From Acidobacteriaceae bacterium KBS 146 (GTDB lineage Bacteria; Acidobacteriota; Terriglobia; Terriglobales; Acidobacteriaceae): 64,000 nucleotides of DNA. The DNA lies in contig JHVA01000001.1 of assembly GCA_000688615.1 (NCBI GenBank), positions 2,294,001 to 2,358,000 on the forward strand, read 5' to 3'. The notes under the pieces are model-generated. The model was not told where the DNA came from. It searched no databases and was given only the letters and a program-made list of their open reading frames with translations. Position numbers and translations under genes: made by a program. Position 1 is the first letter of the stretch; the number at the start of each line of letters is the position of its first letter. Positions 52,347-63,000 of this stretch are shown here, piece after piece.

Positions 52347-54224
52347 TCACTGATTGGTCACTGCATTTGCTGATGTAACAGCTTCCCTCTCGATTCCTTC
52401 ACCTCGTTTCGCAATACCCGGCAATGTTACCGGCAGCTTCCCATGGATGGGGATTTCGCCGAAGAGTGCCTTGGCCGCAGACCTCTCGGAAGTAGGTACC
52501 CAACTGTAGGTGCAGAGATAGGTGCGGATGAATGGAAAGTTGAGGATGGAATAAGGACTACCGAGCGCGAGCACAACCGTTCTGTCTCCGGCAGTGTCCA
52601 GAATGTTTCTGAGAATACCGGCGGAGCCCTGCGCCGCAAGGCCGCTCGCGCTAGTAGCGGCTACCTCTGCCGGCCCAGGTTGCGACACACTATAGACTGC
52701 AGCGATAACATGCTGTGCCTTCGACGCCAGCGCAGCGATGCCCTCAGCTTCGAGGGCAGCCGAACGGCGATCGACATAGATTACCGTCGCTCCCTGGATT
52801 CGCGAGCGGATCTCACGCTCGAGCACGCGGCCATCATCACCGTGCGCATCGCTCACAAAGATCACAACCAGGAAAGGCGTGGGGTCATTGCGGTGGAAAG
52901 GAAGCATGTGATTGTCGTCGCGGACCAGCGTCACTGCATGATCGGCGACCTCCTGGGCCAGCGCGTAACTGGACGGTTTGCCTACACTGTTCTGAATCTT
53001 GTTCAGGTCTACGAGATGCCGACCGCGAGCGTCGAGGCCGGCCTTGGCCTTCACCAGAAGAAGGCGGCGCACGCTGGCATCGAGCTGCGTGCGCGAAATC
53101 TCTCCCGACTTCACTGCTTGCAGCAGACCGTTATAGGTGCCATCCAGATCGGAGGGCAGCTCAAGCAGGTCCTGACCGGCCTTCACCGTATCGACGGCTG
53201 CACGGCCTGCGGCATTACCGCCACCCTCGGGATAAATCTTTGTAAGACCCTTCATCTCCATTGCGTCGGAGACGATGACGCCTTTGAATCCGAGTTGCTC
53301 GCGCAGCAGACCACTCACAACATTCCGCGAGGTGGTAGCGATCTTCGTGGGGTCGGGCTCGAGCGCGGGGAATGCGACGTGCGCGATCATCACGGCGTCG
53401 GAGCCAGCCTGAATCCCGGCTTTAAAGGGCGGAAGCTCTACGGCATTGAGGCGCTCGAGGGGAGCATTCACACGGGCTAGATTGAGGTGCGAGTCCGTGT
53501 CTGTATCGCCATGGCCGGGGAAGTGTTTGAGCGTGGTGAGCATCCCACCTTCGTGCGAGCCGCGGATGTAGGCCGTCACCATGGAGGAGACCTCTTGTGG
53601 ATCCTCGCCGAACGAGCGCGTGTTGATGATGGGGTTCTCAGGGTTAATCTGCACGTCCGCGATGGGATAGAAGTTCCAGTTGATCCCGAGAGCCCGCGAC
53701 TCCTGCGCTACGATCTTCGCGAAATGCTCGACATAGGCAGGGTTGCGCGTGGCGCCGAAGGCCATCGCCGGAGGGAAGGCTTCGATAGAGGTGAGACGCA
53801 TGGACGGGCCACGTTCAAAGTCAACGGAGAAGATGAGAGGAACCTTCGAATGCGACTCTTGCTGAAGCAGATTGGTTGTCATCGCCGCTTCGTAGGGATC
53901 TGTACGAAGGAGCAACGGACCGTCGGTGTTAACCGAGAGATGCACTGCCCCCAGGTGATACTTGCGGATGTCGGCGATGAGCTGCTGGAAGGCCGGATCA
54001 TCGGCGTTGTAATAGCCCATGATGCCGCGCACCTCAATCATCTGGCCGATCTTCTCTTCAAGTGTCAGGCGCTTGAGCGTTCGGGCAGCCCAGCGCTCCT
54101 GGGCGCGAGTCGTAGTCCCGATGGGCTGTGCCTGCAAGGACGTCTTTCCTGGTTGAGCAATCGCAAACGAAAAGCCTACGAAGAACAAGGCGGATGCTAT
54201 CGTACCGCACTTTACAGAGGACAT
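52347..54224 (-). CDS. Exported GH3-family beta-N-acetylhexosaminidase-like enzyme
   Basis: About 625 residues with a signal peptide (IASALFFVGFSFAIAQ). The GH3 N-terminal barrel has the NagZ-type motif TLKHFPGHGDTDTDSH with a His-Asp dyad (acid/base) and the nucleophile Asp in GVIVSDAMEMKGL. A C-terminal alpha/beta domain (PFLVVIFVSDAHGDDGRV) is also present, as in longer NagZ-like enzymes. It would remove beta-N-acetylglucosamine from peptidoglycan fragments or chitin-type glycans in the periplasm. ATG 54224 is taken; the open frame reaches 54428, but that part lacks a signal peptide. Confidence 0.88.
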   Translation of the reverse strand: MSSVKCGTIASALFFVGFSFAIAQPGKTSLQAQPIGTTTRAQERWAARTLKRLTLEEKIGQMIEVRGIMGYYNADDPAFQQLIADIRKYHLGAVHLSVNTDGPLLLRTDPYEAAMTTNLLQQESHSKVPLIFSVDFERGPSMRLTSIEAFPPAMAFGATRNPAYVEHFAKIVAQESRALGINWNFYPIADVQINPENPIINTRSFGEDPQEVSSMVTAYIRGSHEGGMLTTLKHFPGHGDTDTDSHLNLARVNAPLERLNAVELPPFKAGIQAGSDAVMIAHVAFPALEPDPTKIATTSRNVVSGLLREQLGFKGVIVSDAMEMKGLTKIYPEGGGNAAGRAAVDTVKAGQDLLELPSDLDGTYNGLLQAVKSGEISRTQLDASVRRLLLVKAKAGLDARGRHLVDLNKIQNSVGKPSSYALAQEVADHAVTLVRDDNHMLPFHRNDPTPFLVVIFVSDAHGDDGRVLEREIRSRIQGATVIYVDRRSAALEAEGIAALASKAQHVIAAVYSVSQPGPAEVAATSASGLAAQGSAGILRNILDTAGDRTVVLALGSPYSILNFPFIRTYLCTYSWVPTSERSAAKALFGEIPIHGKLPVTLPGIAKRGEGIEREAVTSANAVTNQ

Positions 54225-54936
54225 GAGACTGACTCTAGCTGAACATAACAGCCTCGGCCAAACAGAAATCGGTAAGGAAGACTCCGATTTGGAAAATAGA
54301 ACATATTGCATAGGGCGACTTCTGCAGCAGTAGTGGGAATAATAAAAGGTGCTGACTATTGTGCTGAGTGCACGGGCTAACCGGAAGTACGCATCCCAGC
54401 TGCGCGGCGTTTTCCGGTTAGCCGACAAACCGGAAGATTACGGTTTCCTGTGCATATCGATGTCAACCCCGCGCGGGGATCGCAACAGAATTTTCCGCTT
54501 TCGAATAGCACCGTTTCAAGCACGTATCAAGGAAGGCAAATCCCTGATAGATGATTTTTAATTCCCTGTTCTTTCAAACCGGATTTATGACGATAGGGCA
54601 GTAAATGTGCGACTTTTCGAGGGATAGACGCATTTCCTTAGAACCCAATTGGACCAAAATCGAGAAATTCCCTATATTTTTCCCTGATACCAGGGAATCT
54701 CCTCCAGAGAGCAGTTCGCTGAAGACTGCGTCCACCGCCATTGAGTCCTCTCGATCCATCCACCGAGTCATTTAGGCAGCTTTTTGGGCACAAATTAGAA
54801 AGCGGCGGGGGAACCTGACACCGGGCAACATGCCGATCGTAGAATCGGCTTTGAAATCACGATTTATTTTTTATCATGGGAATGAGCCAACAACCTTTTG
54901 CTGATCCCCTTCGAACCGAAGGTTGTCGGCGCGTGT
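54225..54936. other. Gene-free AT-rich stretch with TTCCCTG motifs
   Basis: No supported gene. From 54541 to 54700 the element CCCTG/CCCTA recurs at 54542, 54564 and 54671, and there is a palindrome TTCCCTGATACCAGGGAA at 54680-54697. Short reverse frames read as unrelated residues. This looks like an array of short interspersed motifs, not a gene. Confidence 0.55.
54680..54697. repeat. Palindrome TTCCCTG-ATAC-CAGGGAA
   Basis: A perfect 7-base inverted repeat with a 4-base loop. Motifs of the type AATTCCCTG occur three more times in the 140 bases before it. Confidence 0.65.
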
Positions 54937-55737
54937 TTACGAACGAGCCAGCGCGACCGATGCCTCCGCTGTCAATGCACGAAAGGTAAAGCTCTCCTGA
55001 AGATAAAGGCGGATGACTGCATCTGTATGGCTCAGATAGCCGATGGAAATATCTTGTCCGACCGTGAGTTCGAAGTCACCACCACGTGTAGTGAGCACGA
55101 AGACGCCTTCGATTGCGGGAGCCCAGATGAGGTTGCCATCCACGATACGTTTGACGTGTTCGAGCACGGGGTAACCATGGTCACGCGTCTCCGCGAGCGC
55201 CGTATATTCTTCAGCGCCCAAGACAACAGAATAGGGACCGTTGACGCCTGCAAGGCGTAGGTGGCTCAATGCATGGGCAACGGCATCTGGATAGTCCCGG
55301 ACATCGGCAGGAAGTTTATCGACAGGATTGCTTGTGGCTTCGCGAAGACCTTGAATCCCTGCATCACCATACCCATTGAAAATGGCTCTATCTTCAGCAA
55401 AGGCAAGAATCTTTGCCGCATTCTTGACTGGCTGCCAGTCGGAATCTTCCGACCCGCGCTCCACATCATCGATAGTCTGACGCGAAAGCTCGAAGGGTAC
55501 ACGCAACTCCACGAGCGGCTTGACCTCGCGCTGATTAGCGATGATTCCCTCCTCCGGGGCGGAAATCGATCTCAGATGACCCGTTCCGACTCCTGGCAAC
55601 GCTACTCCCGCCGGCGAAGGTACGTCGACCACTCTCCGTCCTGCCAGGTAACGTTTGATTGTGCGTGTCGTTTCCTGCTCGATCTGTGACCAGGCTGTTT
55701 CAGAAATAGGTGCTAATTCGCGATGGAGATTATTCAT
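54937..55737 (-). CDS. Family 1 encapsulin shell protein
   Basis: 266 residues of the HK97-fold encapsulin (linocin M18) type. Typical parts are NNLHRELAPISETAWSQIEQE, RRVVDVPSPAGVALPGVGTG, VPFELSRQTIDDVERGSED, KILAFAEDRAIFNGY and the end DISIGYLSHTDAVIRLYLQESFTFRALTAEASV. Monomers assemble into a protein nanocompartment in the cytoplasm. ATG 55737 overlaps the end of the peroxidase gene by eight bases, so shell and cargo are co-translated. The length is that of 24-nm T=1 shells, though size cannot be read from sequence. Confidence 0.97.
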   Translation of the reverse strand: MNNLHRELAPISETAWSQIEQETTRTIKRYLAGRRVVDVPSPAGVALPGVGTGHLRSISAPEEGIIANQREVKPLVELRVPFELSRQTIDDVERGSEDSDWQPVKNAAKILAFAEDRAIFNGYGDAGIQGLREATSNPVDKLPADVRDYPDAVAHALSHLRLAGVNGPYSVVLGAEEYTALAETRDHGYPVLEHVKRIVDGNLIWAPAIEGVFVLTTRGGDFELTVGQDISIGYLSHTDAVIRLYLQESFTFRALTAEASVALARS

Positions 55738-56794
55738 CTTTGTCTTCCTTAAGTGATCCTATCCCGAGTGATGTGTCGTCTGATGCTGAAATCTCCGCGA
55801 TGTTCTTGGCTGGCACTTCTGATGCGCCGTTTTGATCCAAACTATCGCCGAGTTCATCCAAAAACGTTGCGGTAGGCGCGAAGAACAAACCTCCAGTAAC
55901 GGGCTGGCTGAAGTCCAAAAGTCGGTCATAGTTGCCCGGAGGATCGCCTACGAACATGTTTTGAAGCATCTTCTCTGTAACAGTTGGGGAACGGCTATAT
56001 CCAATGAAATATGTTCCAAATTCTCCATGTCCGGGTCGGCCAAATGGCATGTTGTCCCGCAGGATCTGTAATTGCTTTCCATCTTTTTCGATATTCGTCA
56101 GTGCATTGTGCGCATATGGCGGTTTGACTGTATCGCTCAATTCAACGTCTGAGAGCTTCTTACGACCTATGATCCGCTCCTGCATCTCGGTCGGCAACGC
56201 ATTCCAGCCCTTCATATCGTGCAGATATTTTTGCACGATAACATAGCTTCCCCCGCTGAAAGCGGCATCCTCAGCTCCAACGATTGCGGCATCCCGAGCC
56301 CCATCGCCTCGCGGATTTTCTGTGCCGTCGACAAAACCGAGGATGTCTCGGTCGTCGAAGTAGCGGAAACCATGAACCTCATCTGCGACCGATACAAATT
56401 CGCCCACCGCGTCCATAATCTGCATTGCCAACTCAAAGCAAAGATCAGGCCGCTTGGCTCGAATATGAAACAGGATGTCACCCGGGGTCGAGACAGCGTT
56501 TCGGCCCCCAGAGCGGATCTCCTGAAAGGGGTGGAGTTCGGCGGGACGTACCGAGCCGAAAAGTTTGTCCCACGCATCGGAACCAAATCCTACGACGCAT
56601 GTCAGCCCCGCTTCAATATTTCTGAACTCAACAGCACGGACAAGTCCTGAAAGGTCCCGCAGAAAGGAACGCATCGCGACGTAGTTCTCGGGCTCAGGTC
56701 GAAGGCAGAGAACCAGAAATATTGCGGACCTCGTGAGCGGTCCAACTACTGGCTGTGGCAGAACTACCTCGTTGAGCGCCTTTGGAGTATCCAT
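55730..56794 (-). CDS. Dye-decolorizing peroxidase, encapsulin cargo
   Basis: About 354 residues. The DyP signature GFVDGTENPRGD (catalytic Asp) is present, with the haem-ligand His region further on (AHNALTNIEKDGKQLQILRDNMPFG). The C-terminus is an encapsulin targeting peptide, TSLGIGSLKEDKDE, after a disordered linker, very close to the known SLGIGSL-type signal. The enzyme uses H2O2 to oxidise bulky substrates and is stored inside the shell encoded next. ATG 56794 is taken over a TTG at 56809. Confidence 0.97.
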   Translation of the reverse strand: MDTPKALNEVVLPQPVVGPLTRSAIFLVLCLRPEPENYVAMRSFLRDLSGLVRAVEFRNIEAGLTCVVGFGSDAWDKLFGSVRPAELHPFQEIRSGGRNAVSTPGDILFHIRAKRPDLCFELAMQIMDAVGEFVSVADEVHGFRYFDDRDILGFVDGTENPRGDGARDAAIVGAEDAAFSGGSYVIVQKYLHDMKGWNALPTEMQERIIGRKKLSDVELSDTVKPPYAHNALTNIEKDGKQLQILRDNMPFGRPGHGEFGTYFIGYSRSPTVTEKMLQNMFVGDPPGNYDRLLDFSQPVTGGLFFAPTATFLDELGDSLDQNGASEVPAKNIAEISASDDTSLGIGSLKEDKDE

Positions 56795-57148
56795 TTCTCT
56801 TTCATTCAACCATCAATTTCGCGGGCCTGACCCTAAATTTATCAGTCCATTTCTTGAAAAACCCGTACTAACCATAAAACCACATTTTGCAGCGTCATCT
56901 TTAGAGGGCGAGTAATGGGAATCAAGTTGCGCTGCCGAAGATCCGTAGCTCATACGTTTCTTCCGGCGAGGGATATCGGCTCAAACAGGGTTTCTGCTAA
57001 AGAACCGCTTGGTGGGTCGAGTAACAAGTACCGAAGGGAGGAACAGTTGACTCCATGCAGTCTGTACACCTCGGAAGGGAGGAGTCGAGGCCTGGATTCC
57101 GTTTCCGGGTGTGGTCGGTAGAATCTAGCGTATTGCTACTACAAGCGA
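56795..57148. other. Intergenic stretch upstream of the encapsulin operon
   Basis: No supported gene. A forward frame (56915-57121) has ordinary codons but no family and no ribosome binding site. The promoter of the peroxidase-encapsulin pair should lie near 56800-56900 on the minus strand; no clear consensus was found. Confidence 0.4.
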
Positions 57149-57799
57149 CTAGCTTATAGCTGACGATTGACGTCGAATCGCTTCCAACAAAGCCTTCGCC
57201 TTCTGTTTAACCGCTTTCGCATCATCCCCTGGTCTATATATAGATGAACCTGCGCCAAAGCCGTGGGCTCCTGCTGCTCTCCAAACAGCTATACTTTTCG
57301 AGTCAATCCCCCCAACCGGAATAACGATTGCATCCTTGGGCAATACAGCCCGTAAAGCCTTCAGCATGGGGGGGCCCACCACCTCGGCGGGAAATAATTT
57401 AATGGCATCGGCACCAGCCTTCAACAAAGCGAATGCCTCAGTCGGGTTGAAGAATCCCGGAACCGCGAAGAGACCGGCTTGCTTTGCGGTGCGAACAATG
57501 GAAAGGTCGGCGTGTGGGGTCACGATCAACCTCCCGCCCGCACGTGCCACCTCCGCAACCTGTGCAGGATCGGTTAGCGTACCCGCCCCCACCAACATGC
57601 GGTCGCCGAATATACGCGCAAGCGTGGCTATGCTTCGCAACGGATGAGGGGAGTTGAGTGGTACCTCGACGATCGTTACACCCGACTGCTCTAAAGCCTC
57701 GCCGATGGATTCTACCTCGTCAGGCTCGATGCCTCGCAGGATCGCGATCACGGGGCAGCGCGAAAGGTACCTCTTGAGATCGATGCTGTCTATCTCCAA
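57149..57799 (-). CDS. dgoA: 2-dehydro-3-deoxy-6-phosphogalactonate (KDPGal/KDPG-type) aldolase
   Basis: 216 residues, a class I aldolase with Schiff-base Lys134 (DAIKLFPAEVV) and the general base Glu45 (TIVEVPLNSP). It cleaves the 6-phosphorylated 2-keto-3-deoxy acid to pyruvate and glyceraldehyde 3-phosphate in the cytoplasm. TTG 57799, with AGGAGG six bases upstream, overlaps the end of the kinase gene by ten bases. The kinase makes the galactonate pathway more likely than the Entner-Doudoroff one, but KDPG and KDPGal aldolases cannot be told apart by motif alone. Confidence 0.92.
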   Translation of the reverse strand: MEIDSIDLKRYLSRCPVIAILRGIEPDEVESIGEALEQSGVTIVEVPLNSPHPLRSIATLARIFGDRMLVGAGTLTDPAQVAEVARAGGRLIVTPHADLSIVRTAKQAGLFAVPGFFNPTEAFALLKAGADAIKLFPAEVVGPPMLKALRAVLPKDAIVIPVGGIDSKSIAVWRAAGAHGFGAGSSIYRPGDDAKAVKQKAKALLEAIRRQSSAIS

Positions 57800-58671
57800 T
57801 CCAACCTCCTGCCAATAGCCGCAAGTCCTCGTGCGGCAGCATCTTCATCTTCAAGGGTTGCTAACCCTCCGCAAGCCTCTATTGCCCGCTGGTAAAGCTT
57901 GCATAGTTGTACTGCGCCTACCAAGTGAATGGTTGTATTCGCTGGCATCACCGAACGAACCTCATGCCCAATCAACAATCCTGAAAGATAAGAAGCGGTA
58001 GCATCTTGCCTGAGGTCGCCGGTCAACGCCAGGGTACGGACGCTGAAGAGGTGATGTAACAGGCCCCCCACATCGGCCGATCGAGCAACACCACGAAGAA
58101 AACCGCTTTCCTCTATCGGCGCCTCTTCGCTCATCAGTCTCGAGAGAATCGTGCCTCTCCGTAACGCAGCAAAAACGTCGCCGGTCATACAGGTAAGGAA
58201 ACTTACGATAGACCGATCTCTCAGTACGATCCACTTTGTATGCGTGCCGGGCAGACATACCAGCCCGGAGCCGCCGCAGTTATCGACGATTCCCATCGCC
58301 TCCGTCTCTTCGCCACGCATTACTTCGGGTACACGATTGGAGTCCTCTCCCATTACGCCTGGAATCAGCATGGCTTCGGCTCCGCCGAAGGGTATTCTTA
58401 CAACCGCCTCGGCAAGATCCTCAATGGTTACGGGGCATTGAAGATAGTTGGCCTCAGCCCATCCTTGACGGCTACCTACCATACCGCACAACAACACACG
58501 GGTTTCACCGTCGGCAATCCAGTCTCCCACCTTCTCCTGCAACGTCTCGGCAAACTTACCTCCCCGTACTTTGAGGATACCGATGGGGTACGAGCGCCGG
58601 TCGATCACCTCTCCAGTGCTATCGAAGCGAAACGCCCGAAAATTGCTTGTACCCCAGTCAACCCCGATCAA
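57790..58671 (-). CDS. dgoK: 2-dehydro-3-deoxygalactonokinase
   Basis: 293 residues, the DgoK family: N-terminal IGVDWGTSNFRAFRFD (phosphate-binding loop of the ASKHA fold), LLCGMVGSRQGWAE, CLPGTHTKWIV and LIGHEVRS. It phosphorylates 2-dehydro-3-deoxy-D-galactonate for the aldolase encoded directly downstream. TTG 58671 is the start, with GGGGAGG six bases upstream. With the aldolase it gives the last two steps of the De Ley-Doudoroff galactonate route; the dehydratase is not in the window. Confidence 0.95.
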   Translation of the reverse strand: MIGVDWGTSNFRAFRFDSTGEVIDRRSYPIGILKVRGGKFAETLQEKVGDWIADGETRVLLCGMVGSRQGWAEANYLQCPVTIEDLAEAVVRIPFGGAEAMLIPGVMGEDSNRVPEVMRGEETEAMGIVDNCGGSGLVCLPGTHTKWIVLRDRSIVSFLTCMTGDVFAALRRGTILSRLMSEEAPIEESGFLRGVARSADVGGLLHHLFSVRTLALTGDLRQDATASYLSGLLIGHEVRSVMPANTTIHLVGAVQLCKLYQRAIEACGGLATLEDEDAAARGLAAIGRRLDWR

Positions 58672-58869
58672 GCTCGACCTCCCCGTAAGTGAAACAAATA
58701 CTTCTAGCGCAAAAGAAACTACTGATCATGGTTTGATGATCGCTGCACAGAGTGAGCGAAGTGACTTGTATACCATAGGCAAAGCTGGGGAAAATCGTGA
58801 CCAGCGAGCACAGGGATCGCAGTCCGCAGAAAGACTCGTTTCCGTGGTTCCATCCTTGACCAGACTACG

Positions 58870-59937
58870 CTAGCGGGCTGCGTAGGTCTTCTTCTGCTGA
58901 TTTCCTGAGTTGAAGACTGTGAAACTGCCATTTGGGCTTGCCTTCACGGCAATGTAATTTCCCAAGTCCGGACCCTGTGGATTTGCGATGAATTCAGGTG
59001 CCGTATTGTGTTCCGCGCCACCCTCCTCTGAATAGTGCAACTGCCACAGCGTCTCCAACCCTGGCGACTGACGAATCGTATCTAAGACGGGGATATTACC
59101 TCCCTTCGTAGCGCCGTTGTCCATAATCGCCACACGTGGTTGGATGCCATCAATCAACGCATGGCTGGAGCTTGGGCGAAAGCCATGATGAGAGACGACG
59201 AGCAAATCCACAGTTCCGATGCGATTCACCGGGCACATAAACATGTGCTCCTTTTCCCACGTCAGGTCACCAAGGTCGAGAATCTTCAGTTTGCCGAAGT
59301 TGATTAGCACCCCCAGCGAGTGCGAATTTTCACTGCGGTCGTTCGGCTTGTTCTCTGCAACCTCGCAGTATCGATTCTTCTCTCCGCCTCCAGGCAGGTT
59401 GTGATCGATCACTTTACCATCGCTGCTGATGACCGTGGCCTTCATCCTGCCGACAGGAAAAACGTCGCCCGCCTTTGCCGAAATGCGCTTGTACTTCCCG
59501 GTTGCCAGCACCGTCTGGTAGGCATCCCATATCTTCATCGTGGGACCGCCAGGCTTCGTGTCGATGTTCTCTCCATGGTCAAGAAACGTCCCCACCGGGA
59601 TTCTGTCGACAAGCTGCGGGACTCCTCCCGCATGATCATCGTGATAGTGCGTCAGCAGCACATAATCAATCCGGCTGATGCCGGCAAGCTTCGTTGCCGC
59701 CAGGATTCGATCGGCATCACGGCCCTCATTATCGGGCCAGCCCGTATCGACCAGCAGTGAATGCTTGTCCGGAGTTACAAACAGGGTGGCTTGCCCTCCC
59801 TCTACGTCCACAAAATAGATTTGCAAATCGCCATTATCGGCTCCATGCAGCTGCGCAGGTAGAACCGCAAGTCCCACTCCTAACGTCAAAGTGATTGCGA
59901 AGGAAACTCTCCTCTTCGACCATTTCGTAAATCTCAT
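58870..59937 (-). CDS. Secreted metallo-beta-lactamase-fold hydrolase, ComEC-like (paralogue)
   Basis: About 355 residues with a signal peptide (FAITLTLGVGLAVLPAQLHGA). It shares all landmarks with the product of 14113-15174: IYFVDVEGGQATLFVTP, SLLVDTGWPDNEGRD, THYHDDHAGG, MKATVISSDGK, INFGKLKILDLGDLTWEKE and SHHGFRPSSS, so the two are paralogues. The metal-binding His residues are kept. ATG 59937 has GGGAGCGAT before it and is chosen over the upstream ATG at 59979. The next gene upstream is a TonB receptor on the same strand, 84 bases away. Confidence 0.88.
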   Translation of the reverse strand: MRFTKWSKRRVSFAITLTLGVGLAVLPAQLHGADNGDLQIYFVDVEGGQATLFVTPDKHSLLVDTGWPDNEGRDADRILAATKLAGISRIDYVLLTHYHDDHAGGVPQLVDRIPVGTFLDHGENIDTKPGGPTMKIWDAYQTVLATGKYKRISAKAGDVFPVGRMKATVISSDGKVIDHNLPGGGEKNRYCEVAENKPNDRSENSHSLGVLINFGKLKILDLGDLTWEKEHMFMCPVNRIGTVDLLVVSHHGFRPSSSHALIDGIQPRVAIMDNGATKGGNIPVLDTIRQSPGLETLWQLHYSEEGGAEHNTAPEFIANPQGPDLGNYIAVKASPNGSFTVFNSGNQQKKTYAAR

Positions 59938-60021
59938 ATCGCTCCCTGACAGTTCAAGATTATCTATAGCTTGGTTCATTTTTCGAGATAGAGCGACCTC
60001 ACTCTCCCGTTCCTTTTTCGG

Positions 60022-63000
60022 CTAGAACTGGAATCGCAAGGATGCCTGGAGATTTCTGGCTGTACCTACGATCGACGTGATCTGACCAGCCTGCGTGGTT
60101 CCGATATTCGCATTTGGATATCCGAATTGGGGATGATTGAAGATATTGAATGCCTCGAAGCGAAATTGAAAGAGCATCTGTTCGTGCACAGGAAACGACT
60201 TGAGCAGAGACATATCGAAGTTCGTCCTGCCCGGTCCGATCAACGAGTTGCGTCCAGCATTGCCGTAGGTGTACTGCGCCGGAATGGTAAAGGCCGATGG
60301 GCTGAACCAATTCGCCAGCGTCTTCGGATAGGTCACGGGACCATTTTGATTCGGTCTGCTTCCCGTACCGGTATTCGTGGTTGACGTTGCCAACACAGGG
60401 GAGAAGTAAAGCCCAGTCTGTGTGAAGAAGATGCCATTCGTCTGCCATCCCCCGAGCACCCAGTCCAACGGCCCCCCCGTATTCATAAACTCCCGGCCCT
60501 TGCCAAACGGAAGGAGCCAGAGGTAGCTGAGCGTGAGACGCTGACGCTGGTCGATGATGGAGTTACTGCGCTCTGCAGCGAGGAAGCGGGGATCCTGTGG
60601 AGTCGAGCCTGCAGCTCCGCCACCGAACTCAAGCGGAACATTGTCGATCGAGTGAGCCCACGCATACCCCATAAGGAAGTTGACTCCATGGCTGATGCGT
60701 TTATCCAGCGTTACCTGCAAGGCGTAGTAGTTCGCACTTCCCTTCGAAGTTGCGTAGGTCACGTCGCTGAGCGCGGAATTGACGCCATACAAGGGACGCC
60801 GCGTGTTCAGGGCAGTCAACCCTGGAATCGCCTGGTTGGCGTTATAAGGCAGATAGAGCGCCCGGCCGAGATTACCCACACCCACAATCTTCAGCACCAT
60901 GTCGAGTGGAGCGAACTCCTGTTCGATCCCAAGGTTGAACTGTTCCGCATAACCGGGCCGGAAGTTCGGATCGACAGAGGATTGGGCTCCGCTCGGATGA
61001 TCTGCCTGTGAGTAATCAACGGTCGGAGCAGCTGGAAATCCCTGGCTGATTGTGCCGCCAGGAGTGATATCGCTCTGTGAGTTGCTAATCGTCAAACCGA
61101 ACGGAACGTTGCGCGCGAGACGCATATTTACAGATTCACTGCCAGATGCGTTATAAAAGAGCCCAACGCCTCCGCGTATTACGGTCGAGTCGTAGACCTT
61201 GTAAGCGAAGCCCACCCGGGGGCCGAAGCCTTTCTTCCATGGCAGGACGTCGGCGGTCAGTCCAATGCCGTTCCGATGCGAGATATCCATCTTGCCCGTC
61301 ACAGGATTGAAATTTGACCACTGATCGTGAGCCTCGCTCGGCGGACTGAAATAATCCCACCGGATGCCGTAGTTCACTGTCAGCTTCTTTGTCATTCTCC
61401 AGTCGTCAGCCGCATAGAAGCCGTATTCATTCAGGCGAATTCCCGGGAACGGAAAGGTGTAGTCATGCGCGATCAGCGAGGGTAAACCGAGCATCATACT
61501 CGCGACGCTGTCTCCGCCTGTTCCTGCCGGATTGCGAGAGTCCGTCAGAGCCGCGGAAAAGTTGAATCTTCCGTTGCCCTGATTGGTCTGATAGATCGTC
61601 AATTGACGTCGCCGGAAATCTCCCCCGACCTTCAGTGTGTGGGAGTTATGCGTCCATGTCAGATTGTCCAGTTCCTGGAACGTGTTCTCTCTGCGATAGA
61701 GCGGAAGAGAACGTGTCTGCCCGATGCCGAGATACGTCGAAGGCGAGAAGATCGGCAGATTCTGTTCCCGTGGCGTCACATTGGCGTTGGGAACGCCAAG
61801 CTGATTACCAAGGCCCCCGCCTGTGACAAAATCCACAGGCACATAGTCCAGGCGATATCTGCTGAACCCAAACCGGAAATCATTCGCAAGGGTGGGTGTG
61901 AAGATTCTCACATAGCTCGTAGCCACATGTTGAACCGGTGCGGTTGAGCTCCCAGCGAAAGAAGCCTCATCGCTCAGATGCACCGGCGTCGAGATTCCTG
62001 GAATATTCGTCACCGGATACGTACTCGGTGAAATATTCAGTGACTTCTGAATGGAATAGCGAGCGAAGAAGATGTCTTTGTCCGTCATCTGTTCATCCAC
62101 TCGGACGTCCCCGGAATCGGAGTTCGTAATGATGCTCTGGCTCGAAGAGTAGTTATTAATACGGCCTGGACCTGTTGGCAACGGATATGCGTTAAGCATC
62201 TTCATCGCAATCGGATCTCGGCGACCTACTGGAATAATATTGTTCGCAAAGGGCGTCCGGATAAATCCTCCTGCGACGCTCGGGTTAGGACGCGTGGTGG
62301 TGGGATCGTAGATCGTCGCCGTCTCACCAAAATCGCCATTGCGCATTCTGATGGTAGGGACGTTGCCTTGAAGGAATGCCTGCGTGCTCCGCCGTGATCC
62401 CTCATAGTCAACGAAGAAGAATGTCTTATTCCGGCCGTTATAGACATGCGGGATGACGATCGGTCCTCCAAAGGAGCCGCCAAACTGATTCAGCTTCAAC
62501 GAAGGGAATGCCGTCCCTGCCTTGTTAAAGTAGGTTCGCGAATCCACCGCGGAGTTGCGGATGAATTCGAATGCGCTTCCATGCAGCTGATTGGTACCTG
62601 ACTTCGAGATGACGTCGATAACGGCCCCCGAATTGCGTCCAATGTCGGCGCTATAGAGGTTCGTCTGAATCTTGAACTCACGAACAGCCTCTACGGCCGG
62701 TCGAAGCACAACCGACAGGGTAAGCCGCTCATTGTCGTCCACGCCGTCGAACAGAAAATTGTTATCTCCCTCGCGATTACCATTGGAGAATATCTCGGAT
62801 CCAGGACGCTTATCATCGGGTCTGGTGCCGCTCTGGATTGTCCCGGAGGCAGACGATCCAACTCCGGTCACACCGGGACTGAGGGTTGCCAGCTGAGTGA
62901 AGTTGCGGCCGTTCAGAGGAAGCTGGTTCACCATCTGCTGATTCACCACCGTGCCAATCGAGGAGGACTCTCCTTCAAGCAGCGGTGCTCGCGCAGTCAC

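Noticed and set aside
54225..54428. Upstream extension of the GH3 gene, which contains a CysCys pair
   Set aside because: No stop separates it from the GH3 frame, so it is not a leader uORF, and the GH3 signal peptide starts at ATG 54224.
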